Below are positions 50,508 through 59,586 of a stretch of DNA of 64,000 bases, piece after piece. The stretch is taken from contig OZ243107.1 of the NCBI GenBank assembly GCA_965212245.1, positions 3,100,001-3,164,000 of the forward strand. Reading direction: 5' to 3'. This DNA is from CAKZNE01 sp040222435. GTDB lineage: Bacteria; Bacteroidota; Bacteroidia; Flavobacteriales; Schleiferiaceae. Under the pieces are notes generated by a model. That model was not told the DNA's origin and did not search any database. It saw only the letters and a program-made list of their open reading frames with translations. A program made the position numbers and the translations under genes. Numbering within the stretch: the stretch's first letter is position 1; the number at the start of each line of letters is the position of its first letter.

Positions 50508-53039
50508 ATGGCCGAAGGAGAAAGAATAATTCCCATTAATATTGAGGAGGAAATGAAGTCCTCGTACATCGACTATTCCATGTCGGTGATCGTTTCAAGG
50601 GCCTTACCTGACGTACGTGACGGTATGAAACCCGTGCATCGAAGGGTGCTTTACGGAATGTATGAGTTAGGTGTACTTTCCAATCGCTCGTATAAAAAAT
50701 CAGCACGTATTGTAGGGGAGGTACTGGGTAAGTTCCATCCACACGGAGATTCTTCCGTATACGATACCATGGTACGGATGGCTCAGCCGTGGAGTTTACG
50801 TTATATGATGGTAGACGGGCAGGGTAACTTTGGATCTGTAGATGGAGATCCGCCTGCCGCCATGCGTTATACGGAGGCGCGCTTACAAAAAATATCTGAA
50901 GAAATGCTTTCGGATATTGATAAGGAAACCGTTGATCTCCAGTTGAACTTTGATGATTCTTTACAGGAACCCACTGTTTTACCTACCCGTGTTCCCAACC
51001 TGATGGTAAATGGAGCATCTGGTATTGCAGTTGGGATGGCTACCAATATGCCGCCACATAACTTAACCGAATCTATTGACGCTATAACAGCTTATATTGA
51101 TAACCGTGAAATAACGGTTGCTGAGCTGATGGAACAGCACATTAAGGCACCTGATTTTCCAACCGGAGGTATCATTTACGGATATGAAGGAGTAAAGGAG
51201 GCTTTTGAAACCGGCCGGGGCCGCATTGTACTTCGCGGTAAAGCTAACATCGAAGAGGTTAAGGGTCGTGAATGTATTATCGTAACCGAAATACCTTTTC
51301 AGGTAAATAAGGCCGATATGATCAAGAAGACGGCCGACCTGATCAATGATAAAAAGATTGAGGGAATATCAGATATCAAAGATGAATCTGACCGTAAGGG
51401 GATGCGTATTGTGTACTATTTAAAGCGTGACGCTGTACCCAACGTGGTTTTAAATAAACTGTACAAGTACACTGCTTTACAGTCCTCATTTTCAGTAAAC
51501 AACATTGCTCTTGTTAAAGGCAGGCCGGAGCAGCTTAACCTGAAAGATCTTATTGTACACTTTGTAGACCACCGTCATGATGTGGTGGTGCGAAGAACGC
51601 AGTACGAACTTAGAAAAGCTGAAGAGCGTGCTCATATTCTGGAAGGTTTATTAATTGCTCTGGATCACCTCGATGAGATCATTTCATTGATCCGTGGGTC
51701 TCAAACCCCGGAAGAAGCCCGTAATGGCTTAATGAGTAATTATGATCTTTCTGAATTACAGGCCCGGGCCATCCTGGATCTGCGTTTACAGAAATTAACT
51801 GGTCTGGAGCGTGATAAGATCAAGGAGGAGTACAATGAGTTAATGGAAAAGATCGCATACTACAAGCGTATCCTTAACGAAGAAGATCTCCGGATGAGCA
51901 TTATTAAGGAAGAGCTTCAGGAGATTAAAGAAAAGTATGGTGATGAGCGCAGAACAGATATTGAGTATGCTGGTGGTGATGTAAGTATTGAAGACATGAT
52001 TCCGGATGAAGAAGTGGTAATCACCATTTCTCATGCCGGCTACATCAAGCGTACTGCACTTACGGAGTACAAAAAGCAAAACCGTGGTGGAGTCGGGCAT
52101 CGAGGGGTTCAAACCCGTGATGAAGACTTTGTGGAACACATATTTGTAGCCACCAACCATAATTATATGCTCTTCTTTACAGAGTGGGGCCGATGCTACT
52201 GGTTACGTGTATTTGAGATTCCTGAAGGTACTAAATCCAGCAAGGGACGTGCTATTCAAAACCTTATTAATATTCCTCTGGAAGACAAAGTGAAGGCCTT
52301 TATCAATACCAAAGACCTGAAGAATGAAGATTATGTGAATGATCACTTCATTATGATGGTAACCAAAAAAGGTGTGATCAAGAAAACTTCGCTGGAAGCC
52401 TATTCCCGTCCACGTGTAAATGGTATTAATGCTATTACTGTGCGTGAAGGCGATACTTTACTTGAAGCTAAGCTTACCACTGGTAAAGATGAAATACTTA
52501 TGGCCAAGCGCAGTGGTAAAGCTATTCGTTTTAATGAATCTGGTGTACGTTCCATGGGTAGAAATGCCAGTGGAGTACGTGGTGTAACCCTTGAAAACAA
52601 GGAGGACGAAGTTATAGGCATGGTCACTATTCCTGATCCGGAAGATGAAAGTGTGAGCATCCTGGTGATTTCTGAAAAGGGTTACGGAAAACGTACGCAT
52701 TTGGAAGATTATCGAATTACCAATCGTGGTGGTAAAGGTGTTAAAACGTTATCCGTAACTGAAAAAACCGGAAATCTTGTAGCCATTAAGGCTGTAACAA
52801 ATGATGATGACCTGATGGTGATCAACAAAAGCGGAGTGATGATCCGCACCGGTATGGATGATATTAGGGTGATGGGCCGTGCCACACAAGGAGTGCGTAT
52901 TATTAATCTGAAGAAAAATGATGAGATTGCCTCGGTAGCCAAAGTTCCTGCTGCTGCTGAAGAAGAACTCATCGAAGGCGATATAAATGCGGAGGGAGGA
53001 ACCGATGCCTCAACCATGCCTCCTGCTACAGAGGAATAG
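50508..53039 (+). CDS. gyrA: DNA gyrase subunit A
   Basis: GyrA is the DNA-cleaving subunit of gyrase, which introduces negative supercoils together with GyrB. The 843 residues match the family. The winged-helix start is SSYIDYSMSVIVSRALPDVR and the active-site tyrosine is Tyr121 in AAMRYTEARL. The quinolone-determining segment is HPHGDSSVYDTMVRMAQ, with Ser82 and Asp86 in the wild-type state at the two classic resistance positions. The C-terminal beta-pinwheel has repeated GGVGHRG, GRAIQ and GVRGV motifs, including the GyrA box-like QNRGGVG, and an acidic/alanine tail. It is monocistronic, with a strong terminator after it. Confidence 0.98.
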   Translation: MAEGERIIPINIEEEMKSSYIDYSMSVIVSRALPDVRDGMKPVHRRVLYGMYELGVLSNRSYKKSARIVGEVLGKFHPHGDSSVYDTMVRMAQPWSLRYMMVDGQGNFGSVDGDPPAAMRYTEARLQKISEEMLSDIDKETVDLQLNFDDSLQEPTVLPTRVPNLMVNGASGIAVGMATNMPPHNLTESIDAITAYIDNREITVAELMEQHIKAPDFPTGGIIYGYEGVKEAFETGRGRIVLRGKANIEEVKGRECIIVTEIPFQVNKADMIKKTADLINDKKIEGISDIKDESDRKGMRIVYYLKRDAVPNVVLNKLYKYTALQSSFSVNNIALVKGRPEQLNLKDLIVHFVDHRHDVVVRRTQYELRKAEERAHILEGLLIALDHLDEIISLIRGSQTPEEARNGLMSNYDLSELQARAILDLRLQKLTGLERDKIKEEYNELMEKIAYYKRILNEEDLRMSIIKEELQEIKEKYGDERRTDIEYAGGDVSIEDMIPDEEVVITISHAGYIKRTALTEYKKQNRGGVGHRGVQTRDEDFVEHIFVATNHNYMLFFTEWGRCYWLRVFEIPEGTKSSKGRAIQNLINIPLEDKVKAFINTKDLKNEDYVNDHFIMMVTKKGVIKKTSLEAYSRPRVNGINAITVREGDTLLEAKLTTGKDEILMAKRSGKAIRFNESGVRSMGRNASGVRGVTLENKEDEVIGMVTIPDPEDESVSILVISEKGYGKRTHLEDYRITNRGGKGVKTLSVTEKTGNLVAIKAVTNDDDLMVINKSGVMIRTGMDDIRVMGRATQGVRIINLKKNDEIASVAKVPAAAEEELIEGDINAEGGTDASTMPPATEE

Positions 53040-53070
53040 ACTTACTTCTGGATACATCTCTGTAAAAGAT

Positions 53071-53103
53071 AAGCCCTCGTGTAAATGCACGGGGGCTTTT
53101 TTG
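53071..53103 (+). terminator. gyrA terminator
   Basis: An 11-bp stem AAGCCCTCGTG/CACGGGGGCTT with loop TAAATG is followed by six T, 31 nt after the gyrA stop. Confidence 0.93.
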
Positions 53104-53179
53104 TTCATTACATAATTGGCAATCAGATTATTTCTTGAACTCTATGGACCTTTTTTCAGAATACGTACTTTGTTATTCA

Positions 53180-53345
53180 TCAAGGCAAAACAAAAGCCAT
53201 ATCACTACCCAACCCTTAGTAAGGGTGCAGCGTGGTGTATATTAACTAATTAATCGTGATCCGCGTGTATTGGCTTACCCAACCTTAACTTACCCAACGC
53301 GGATTAACAGGAGCGGCAAGATCAAGTATCTTGTCGCTTTCTTTT
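53180..53345 (+). ncRNA. Candidate small structured RNA or cis-acting attenuator
   Basis: The segment folds on inspection into several stems. ATCAC (53201-53205) pairs with GTGGT (53232-53236) around a hairpin ACCCTT-AGT-AAGGGT (53212-53226). A 10-bp stem TGATCCGCGT (53257-53266) pairs with ACGCGGATTA (53297-53306) and encloses a 30-nt loop. AAGCCA (53194-53199) could instead pair with TGGCTT (53271-53276). The octamer TACCCAAC occurs three times (53206, 53276, 53291). It ends in a strong intrinsic terminator. A -7-like TACTTTG lies at 53166-53172, without a good -33 element. It could be a free sRNA (6S-like or other) or an attenuating leader of the YihY gene. I cannot assign it to a known family. 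Confidence 0.5.
53312..53345 (+). terminator. Terminator of the RNA candidate
   Basis: GCGGCAAGAT (53313-53322) pairs over 10 bp with ATCTTGTCGC (53328-53337), with a CAAGT loop and a TTTCTTTTT tail. It is 66 nt upstream of the YihY start. Confidence 0.88.
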
Positions 53346-53411
53346 TATATTACAACTACTTTAACGAACAATTTTGGCCTTCAAGATTTTATATTTTCTT
53401 TTATAAATTCT

Positions 53412-54380
53412 ATGCGCGTTAATTTTAAAAGTATCTGGCAGGTTTTGAAAACCACGGCAAAAGGTTGGGTGGGATCAGATCCGTTTCGTGAAAGTGCAGT
53501 TATCTCATACTACGCTATCTTCTCCATTCCCGGCTTGCTTATCATTGTTATCTGGGTAGCGGGTATTTTTTTTGGTCAGGAAGCCGTGCGTGGAGAATTA
53601 AGCCAACAAATAGGAGCTATTATGGGGTCTCACGCTGCCGAAGGTGTAGAATCGCTCATTAAAGGTGCGGCCCTGGATCATTCCAGCATACTTATGAAAA
53701 TAATAGGTGTGTCCACACTCATTTTCGGAGCTACCACCTTATTCTTTCAACTGCAAAAATCACTAAATAACATTTGGGATGTAGTAGCAGCACCGAATAA
53801 TAACCTGAAGAAATTTGTTTATGACAGAGCGTATTCTTTAGGACTTATTCTGGTAATAGCCTTTCTCTTACTTATAACCCTGGTTTTATCAGCAGCCATA
53901 TCAGTAATATCCAATTGGGTAGAAAATAATTTTGGTGAATACCTGCTTTATGCCGTTCAGCTACTTAATTTCGTTATTGCTCTTGGCGTAGTTACCTGTC
54001 TTTTTGCCGTAATGTTTAAAGTTTTACCCGATGTAGAAGTAGGGTGGCGTTCCGTATGGGTGGGCGCGTTGGTAACCGCCATTTTGTTTAGCATTGGAAA
54101 AACTTTATTGGGTTTGTACTTCGGGGTGGCAGATCCTACTTCGGGTTTTGGTGCTGCAGGTACGGTTATTCTGGTAATTATGTGGGTAAATTACACTTGC
54201 CTCATCCTTTTCTTTGGTGCTGAGTTTACACAAGTTTTTGCACGGAAGTACTTTCATAAAATAGCACCTTCCAAACACGCTAAATGGAGTGCTAATTATA
54301 TTTTACATCAGCAGGAGCTGGAGGAAGCTGAGCAGGATGAAAGAGAAAAGGACTTGAAAGAAAAAACTAAACTGGATTAA
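53412..54380 (+). CDS. YihY/virulence factor BrkB family membrane protein
   Basis: ATG 53412 gives 322 residues; an upstream ATG at 53331 lies inside a terminator hairpin and is rejected. The protein has about six membrane segments and the family hallmarks: DPFRESAVISYYAIFSIPGLL near the N-terminus, TTLFFQLQKSLNNIWDV, FKVLPDVEVGWRSVWVGA and the C-terminal GAAGTVILVIMWVNYTCLILFFGAEFTQVFA. The charged tail is rich in Glu and Lys. The family was once thought to be RNase BN; its transport role is uncertain. The pirin gene starts 1 nt after its stop. Confidence 0.92.
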   Translation: MRVNFKSIWQVLKTTAKGWVGSDPFRESAVISYYAIFSIPGLLIIVIWVAGIFFGQEAVRGELSQQIGAIMGSHAAEGVESLIKGAALDHSSILMKIIGVSTLIFGATTLFFQLQKSLNNIWDVVAAPNNNLKKFVYDRAYSLGLILVIAFLLLITLVLSAAISVISNWVENNFGEYLLYAVQLLNFVIALGVVTCLFAVMFKVLPDVEVGWRSVWVGALVTAILFSIGKTLLGLYFGVADPTSGFGAAGTVILVIMWVNYTCLILFFGAEFTQVFARKYFHKIAPSKHAKWSANYILHQQELEEAEQDEREKDLKEKTKLD

Positions 54381-54381
54381 G

Positions 54382-55251
54382 ATGTCTAAAATAGGATTGA
54401 TCATTGAAGAAAGGAGCCGCGATATCGGAGATTTTTTAGTGGGACGTTTACTTCCCTTTAGAAAAAAAAGAATGGTAGGCCCCTTTATTTTTTTAGATCA
54501 TATGGGTCCTAAAGAACTGGGGGCGGGTGATAGGGTGGACATTGGACCGCATCCTCATATAGGGTTATCCACGCTTACCTATCTGTTTAGTGGAAGCATT
54601 GTACACCGTGATAGTTTGGGAAGCAAGCAAACCATAAGCCCTGGTGCCGTAAATTGGATGACAGCCGGTAGCGGTGTAGTACACTCTGAACGCTCACCGG
54701 ATAAGCTGGATCAGGAAACTCAGATTATGCACGGCCTTCAAATTTGGGTGGCTCTCCCAAAAGAACAAGAAAATACAGAGCCCTCTTTTCATCACGTTAC
54801 GGCAGAAGAATTAACCACCTGGAATGAAGAAGGAGTAGATTTTAAACTTATTGCAGGAGAAGCATACGGCAAAAAATCACCTGTACCGGTGTATTCAGAC
54901 CTGTTTTTAGTAGAACTTCACAATTCTGAAGATGCGCATCTTAGCCCCGATGGTAAAGTACATGGCGAACTGGCACTATGCGTATTGGAAGGGGAGGTAG
55001 AAGCCTGTGATGATGTTATTACGAAGGGACACCTCATGGTAGCTAAAGAAGGTGCTAATTGTACATTTAAATTGAAAGCCGGATCCCATTGTATTATGTT
55101 GGGCGGGGAAGCTTTTCCGGAACAGCGACATATTTTCTGGAACTTTGTATCTACAAGTAAAGACACTATAGAGGCTGCAAAACAACAGTGGAAAAGCCGC
55201 AAGTTTCCTGAAATACCCAATGAAGAAGGGTATATCCCGCTTCCCGAATAA
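54382..55251 (+). CDS. Pirin family protein
   Basis: The 289-residue bicupin has an N-terminal iron-binding cupin with the pirin signature: FIFLDHMGP, the metal-site PHPHIGLSTLTYL, HRDS and GVVHSE. A pirin_C cupin follows (HGELALCVLEGEVEA, MLGGEAFPEQRHIFWNFV). Some pirins have quercetinase activity and others bind transcription factors, so the role here is open. It is tightly packed between the YihY and lipoprotein genes (1- and 3-nt gaps). Confidence 0.95.
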   Translation: MSKIGLIIEERSRDIGDFLVGRLLPFRKKRMVGPFIFLDHMGPKELGAGDRVDIGPHPHIGLSTLTYLFSGSIVHRDSLGSKQTISPGAVNWMTAGSGVVHSERSPDKLDQETQIMHGLQIWVALPKEQENTEPSFHHVTAEELTTWNEEGVDFKLIAGEAYGKKSPVPVYSDLFLVELHNSEDAHLSPDGKVHGELALCVLEGEVEACDDVITKGHLMVAKEGANCTFKLKAGSHCIMLGGEAFPEQRHIFWNFVSTSKDTIEAAKQQWKSRKFPEIPNEEGYIPLPE

Positions 55252-55254
55252 AGG

Positions 55255-56193
55255 ATGCTGCCCAGACTCATAATTATACTAGGTTTTCTAGGGGCTTTTA
55301 GCGCTTGTAAAATTCAGCCGCTGCCCATTTATCCTGAATCAGGGTCTTATGCTAATGAATACGTAGAAGAAGCCAAAGGCCGGTCATTTGAAAATTTCCA
55401 CGGTCTCCAGATGGAGGAAGAAACGGTGTGGCTTGAGGGAGAGGGTATCTCTGTTTTTATCCGCCAGTTACCGCTGGATACTACTTCCCGGTATTTTAAA
55501 AAAGTGCGTAAACAATATATTAACAAGGGTATAGCTGAATCCCAAAACGTTTTATGGTTACCAGTACCTAATCGTGTGTATGGAGAGTATCAAATGGTAC
55601 GGGATGAAATGGAGAAAGCCTATCGTTTATATGTTTTCCCCTATCAGGGCTATCTTTTTACAGTAGGAATTCAAGGGTACAACCTAAAAGATACAGTACG
55701 ATGGGATAATTGGGTAACGGCTATTTCACAGGAAGGTATTCCGGAATATGTGATCACTACCAATAATCCATCTACGGTTGATTTTGTCGGGCGTATGCTG
55801 GAGATTAGTCCCGGTTGTGTATGGGTGGAACCACACCATATTCAATGCCCTGGTAAAGGGCAAATAAGTTGGTCGTTACATGCCACTGCGGAATCGGCCC
55901 GGAAAAGTATTGAGCAACAAATCTATTACACTAAAACGTATAGGCAGGCTGAGCTTTTGAAAGAAGAGGAAGTGCCTTTTCTCTTTGAGGATGTACCAGT
56001 ATCAGCACACAAAATGACCTATCGCATTAAAATGCCCAGATTTTTACTGGGTGGCAGTAATACCCTTATCATCTATTATGTGAATACTGAAGTGAGGGGG
56101 CACCATTTGCATTGTGTAATGAGCTTTTATGATATAGATGCCAGACCAGGAGGCTTAGCACCGCTTATTCAAAAAGTAATGAAGCGGCTTTAA
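55255..56193 (+). CDS. Lipoprotein of unknown function
   Basis: The 312-residue protein has a lipoprotein signal: hydrophobic LIIILGFLGAFSA, then lipobox Cys18. The rest is a mixed alpha/beta sequence with several tryptophans (EETVWLEGEGISVF, VRWDNWVTAIS) and a mid-protein pair of Cys (GCVWVEPHHIQCPG). No family is recognised. It is the last gene of the YihY-pirin run and is convergent with a short lipoprotein gene 6 nt away. Confidence 0.75.
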   Translation: MLPRLIIILGFLGAFSACKIQPLPIYPESGSYANEYVEEAKGRSFENFHGLQMEEETVWLEGEGISVFIRQLPLDTTSRYFKKVRKQYINKGIAESQNVLWLPVPNRVYGEYQMVRDEMEKAYRLYVFPYQGYLFTVGIQGYNLKDTVRWDNWVTAISQEGIPEYVITTNNPSTVDFVGRMLEISPGCVWVEPHHIQCPGKGQISWSLHATAESARKSIEQQIYYTKTYRQAELLKEEEVPFLFEDVPVSAHKMTYRIKMPRFLLGGSNTLIIYYVNTEVRGHHLHCVMSFYDIDARPGGLAPLIQKVMKRL

Positions 56194-56199
56194 TCCCTT

Positions 56200-56559
56200 T
56201 TATTTCTTCTTAGCACTCCAGCTTATATTCTGATTAAAAATAGTGTAGATACCTGTACCCTTGCCGTCAGTGGTTAATTGCCCGCTAATAGACCCTACTG
56301 CAAAACCGTTGGCGTTTATATTTCCGGATACACCACCATTGTTGTTTACATTTCCATCCAACTGATTTTGCACACTATCCAGTTCCAGGGTATAGTTAAA
56401 CGCGCCTTTTGCATTAATAACCATCTGAAAAGAGGTGTCCAGATCATTTACCTGAACTTCCCAGGTACCCTGGTAGTACTTCTCAATATCAGACTCTTTT
56501 TCTTTTTTGCAGGCTAGTAGTCCTATGATGGCCAGTGTGAAAATTAAGGTTTTCTTCAT
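56200..56559 (-). CDS. Short lipoprotein
   Basis: The 119-residue protein has signal MKKTLIFTLAIIGLLAC, with the lipobox Cys at 17, then a lysine/glutamate-rich linker. A small beta-rich domain follows (YYQGTWEVQVN, FNYTLELDS, GVSGNINANGFAVGSISGQL), reminiscent of the lipocalin-like or META-like small domains common in Bacteroidota lipoproteins. The function is unknown. Confidence 0.78.
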   Translation of the reverse strand: MKKTLIFTLAIIGLLACKKEKESDIEKYYQGTWEVQVNDLDTSFQMVINAKGAFNYTLELDSVQNQLDGNVNNNGGVSGNINANGFAVGSISGQLTTDGKGTGIYTIFNQNISWSAKKK

Positions 56560-56752
56560 TTTTTAGCTTAAGGATTAGTACGTCAAGGAAAGACCTCATA
56601 TCTGAAATATACAAGTCTAGAAAAGATGTGTTCCGCCACTTTGTCATTTTCACTTTGACCGGCACAGGCTTTGACACTATGCTGAGAACCCGGTTTGTGA
56701 TTCACTCCGGGTTTGTGTAATAAGATAAATTATAACCTAAAAGTATACTGAA

Positions 56753-58660
56753 ATGTCAACCGGGAAGATTAATGTAACAGCGGATAATATTTTTCCGATC
56801 ATTAAAAAGTTCTTGTACTCTGACCATGAGATATTCCTGAGGGAATTGATCTCTAATGCTACAGACGCCACCCTTAAGCTTAAAACCCTGGCCCGCCTGG
56901 GCGAAACCAAGTCTGAGCTTGGGGATACCCATATTGAAGTAAAGATTGACAAGGAGAATAAAACGCTTACGGTGAGTGATCGTGGTATTGGTATGACTAC
57001 TGAAGAGGTTGAAAAATACATTAACCAGGTAGCTTTTTCCGGAGCAGAGGAGTTTGTTCAAAAGTATAAGGATAAGACCGATGGCGCAGCTATTATAGGG
57101 CATTTTGGCCTTGGTTTCTATTCATCTTTTATGGTGGCCCATAAAGTGGAAATCATTTCACTATCCCATACAGAGGGTGCAAAAACTGCTCATTGGAGTT
57201 GTGATGGGAGCCCTGAATTTACGCTTGAAGAAACGGACGAACGTCAAGAACGCGGAACGGATATCATTCTTCATATTAATGATGATTCACTGGACTTCCT
57301 GGAAGAGCATAAGATTCGTGAACTGCTGAATAAATATTGCAAGTTCTTACCCATCCCCATTAAGTTCGGAACTAAGGAAATCACTGAAAAAACCGAAGGG
57401 GAAGGAGAGGAAAAGAAAGAGATCAAGAAAACGGTTGATGACATAATTAATAACCCTGATCCGGCCTGGACCAAAGCTCCCAATAATCTGGAAGAAGAAG
57501 ACTATAAGGCCTTTTACCGGGAACTTTACCCGATGACCTTTGAGGATCCTCTTTTTCACATTCATCTGAATGTAGACTATCCTTTTGATCTTACCGGTAT
57601 TTTATTCTTCCCTAAGATTAAGCCCAATATGGAGCTACAGCGGAATAAAATCCAGTTGTACCAGAACCAGGTGTTTGTAACCGATAATCTGGAAGGTATA
57701 GTTCCGGACTTTCTCACCTTGCTGCACGGGGTCATTGATTCCAAGGATATTCCTCTTAATGTTTCCCGCTCCTACCTCCAGAGTGATGCCAATGTGAAGA
57801 AAATTAGCGGACACATCAGTAAAAAGGTTTCTGATAAGCTGGAAGAACTTTTTAAAGCCGACCGCGAAGATTTTCAAAAGAAATGGGAGGATATTAAGGT
57901 GATCATAGAATACGGAATGCTTAGCGAAGCCAAATTCTATGAACGTGCTCAGAAGTTTGCACTTTACAAAAACACCAGGGGTGAATACTATACCCTTGAG
58001 GAGTATAAAGAGAAGATCAACAAGTTACAGACCGATAAAGATGGTAAAGTAGTAGCCTTATATGCTGCCGATAAAGATGCGCAGCATAGCTTTATAAAAA
58101 GAGCCGAAGCTAAAGGGTATGATGTGTTATTGCTAAACAGTCCTATTGTTAGCCATCTTATCCAGAAGCTGGAAAGTGAAAATGAAAACTTCCGCCTGGC
58201 CCGTGTGGACTCTGATTCAATAGATAAACTGATTCCTAAAGATGAAGAAGTTCCTTCCAGGCTAAGTGAAGAGCAGGTGGAGAAGTTAAAACCTATTATT
58301 GAAGGTGCTGTGGAAAAATCTAAATTCACGGTACAGATGGAAAATCTGGATGCATCTGAAAACCCGTTTACTATTACCGTACCCGAGTTTATGCGTAGAA
58401 TGAAGGAAATGAGTATGAGCGGTGGTGGCATGATGGGTATGGGTGATCTACCCGAAATGTATACCCTTATTGTAAATACTAATCATGACCTGGCATCCTA
58501 CCTTCTTGAAGTAGAGGATGAGAACCAGAGGAAGGAAATAGTTTCAGAAGCCAAAGATCTGGCCATGCTATCCCAAAATCTTTTACATGGTGAAGCTCTA
58601 ACCAATTTTGTGGAACGCAATTTTGAACGGATGAAAGAAAGTCATATCACTGCTTCCTGA
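56753..58660 (+). CDS. htpG: Molecular chaperone HtpG (Hsp90)
   Basis: The 635 residues match bacterial Hsp90. The N-terminal GHKL ATPase shows FLRELISNATDATLK, VSDRGIGMT, GHFGLGFYSSFMV and GTDIILHI. The middle domain has YPFDLTGILFFPK, LQRNKIQLYQNQVFVTDN and the catalytic Arg region PLNVSRSYLQ. The C-terminal dimerisation domain is methionine- and glycine-rich near SMSGGGMMGMGDLPE. It is a cytoplasmic stress chaperone with its own upstream region and a strong terminator. Confidence 0.98.
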   Translation: MSTGKINVTADNIFPIIKKFLYSDHEIFLRELISNATDATLKLKTLARLGETKSELGDTHIEVKIDKENKTLTVSDRGIGMTTEEVEKYINQVAFSGAEEFVQKYKDKTDGAAIIGHFGLGFYSSFMVAHKVEIISLSHTEGAKTAHWSCDGSPEFTLEETDERQERGTDIILHINDDSLDFLEEHKIRELLNKYCKFLPIPIKFGTKEITEKTEGEGEEKKEIKKTVDDIINNPDPAWTKAPNNLEEEDYKAFYRELYPMTFEDPLFHIHLNVDYPFDLTGILFFPKIKPNMELQRNKIQLYQNQVFVTDNLEGIVPDFLTLLHGVIDSKDIPLNVSRSYLQSDANVKKISGHISKKVSDKLEELFKADREDFQKKWEDIKVIIEYGMLSEAKFYERAQKFALYKNTRGEYYTLEEYKEKINKLQTDKDGKVVALYAADKDAQHSFIKRAEAKGYDVLLLNSPIVSHLIQKLESENENFRLARVDSDSIDKLIPKDEEVPSRLSEEQVEKLKPIIEGAVEKSKFTVQMENLDASENPFTITVPEFMRRMKEMSMSGGGMMGMGDLPEMYTLIVNTNHDLASYLLEVEDENQRKEIVSEAKDLAMLSQNLLHGEALTNFVERNFERMKESHITAS

Positions 58661-58680
58661 TCATGATTTATTAAGAGTAA

Positions 58681-58708
58681 AAGCCTCCCTTGTGGAGGCT
58701 TTTTTTTG
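58681..58708 (+). terminator. htpG terminator
   Basis: AAGCCTCC/GGAGGCTT stem with a 5-nt loop and an eight-base T run lies 20 nt after the stop. Confidence 0.9.
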
Positions 58709-58767
58709 ATGTGTCAAATAGTAAAATGGAAAAGGTTTAAATTTAGTCCATCAACAAAACTAAAATC

Positions 58768-59469
58768 ATGAAAAAGCAACTCTCCTTATTAGTGGTGATA
58801 TTCCTGAGCATTACCCTGTCATTTTCATTAAAAGCTGATGAAACTATTCGCGAAAGTCGTGACGTGGTAGCGTTTTCAGAACTGGAAGCAGGAAACGCCA
58901 TGATAGTGGAGATCCGAAAGGGAAGTGCCTATAAACTGGAGCTGGAAGGACGACCCCAGGACCTTGAGAAAGTAATAACCAAGGTAGATGACGGGGAGCT
59001 TAGCATTCGGGTAAAACCTTTAAGTAGTATTAAAACGGTGCGGGTTTATATAATTATGCCTGAGCTAACCGGAGTTGACCTTAGCGGCAGTATTGAGGTA
59101 AACGTGCTTGATAAATTTGAAGTAGAGAATTTTGATATGGACCTCTCCGGAGCCAGTCAGTTTAATATAGAACTAAATTGCTCCCGCTCTTTGGAAGTTG
59201 AAACCAGCGGAGCCTCTGTGATAAGGCTTAAAGGAAGTGCAAAGTACGGTGATATTGAAAGTTCGGGTTCTTCCAGTATTCATGCCGAAAACTTTACGAC
59301 TGAGGAGCTGGATGCACAGCTCAGTGGCTCAACACGTATGGATGTTACAGTGAGTGGGCGTTTGGAAGTCAAGGCTTCGGGAGCCTCGGTATTGCGTTAT
59401 TCCGGTAAGCCTGACCATGTAGTGGTCAACTCATCAGGTGCGTCAAAAGTTACATCTCTAAAATCCTGA
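58768..59469 (+). CDS. DUF2807 (GIN/head domain) exported protein A
   Basis: The 233-residue protein has a signal peptide (LSLLVVIFLSITLSFSLKA). A right-handed beta-helix-like DUF2807 domain follows, with the repeated turn motif (L)SG(A/S)S and SSGSSSI, spaced about 20 residues. It starts with the family-typical RESRDVVAFSELEAGNAMIVEI. It is probably periplasmic or surface; the function is unknown. A paralogue follows 117 nt later after a terminator. The leader AACAAAACTAAAATC before the ATG lacks a Shine-Dalgarno site. Confidence 0.88.
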   Translation: MKKQLSLLVVIFLSITLSFSLKADETIRESRDVVAFSELEAGNAMIVEIRKGSAYKLELEGRPQDLEKVITKVDDGELSIRVKPLSSIKTVRVYIIMPELTGVDLSGSIEVNVLDKFEVENFDMDLSGASQFNIELNCSRSLEVETSGASVIRLKGSAKYGDIESSGSSSIHAENFTTEELDAQLSGSTRMDVTVSGRLEVKASGASVLRYSGKPDHVVVNSSGASKVTSLKS

Positions 59470-59494
59470 TTTCACAAATTGTAATTTAATATTG

Positions 59495-59527
59495 AACCCT
59501 CCCTGGAAAGGAGGGTTTACTTTTTTG
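59495..59527 (+). terminator. Terminator after DUF2807 gene A
   Basis: AACCCTCC/GGAGGGTT stem with loop CTGGAAA, then TACTTTTTTG. Confidence 0.82.
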
Positions 59528-59586
59528 TAAAAGCCTTTTAATTACTGGCCGATTACGTACTTTTAAAGCCTCAACATTAGCAAACC

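Larger units (their letters stand above)
53104..53411 (+). other. 308-nt gene-free stretch between gyrA terminator and YihY gene
   Basis: No convincing open frame is seen. The left part (to about 53165) is A/T-rich without clear signals. From about 53180 it holds the structured RNA candidate and its terminator, listed separately. The final 66 nt to the ATG at 53412 are A/T-rich leader. Confidence 0.7.

Noticed and set aside
50738..50790. Quinolone-resistance changes in gyrA
   Set aside because: The two key positions read Ser82 and Asp86, the sensitive state, so there is no sequence sign of resistance here.
53331..53411. The longer start of the YihY gene
   Set aside because: The ATG at 53331 is inside the 3' arm of an intrinsic terminator. 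ATG 53412 starts just before the conserved domain.
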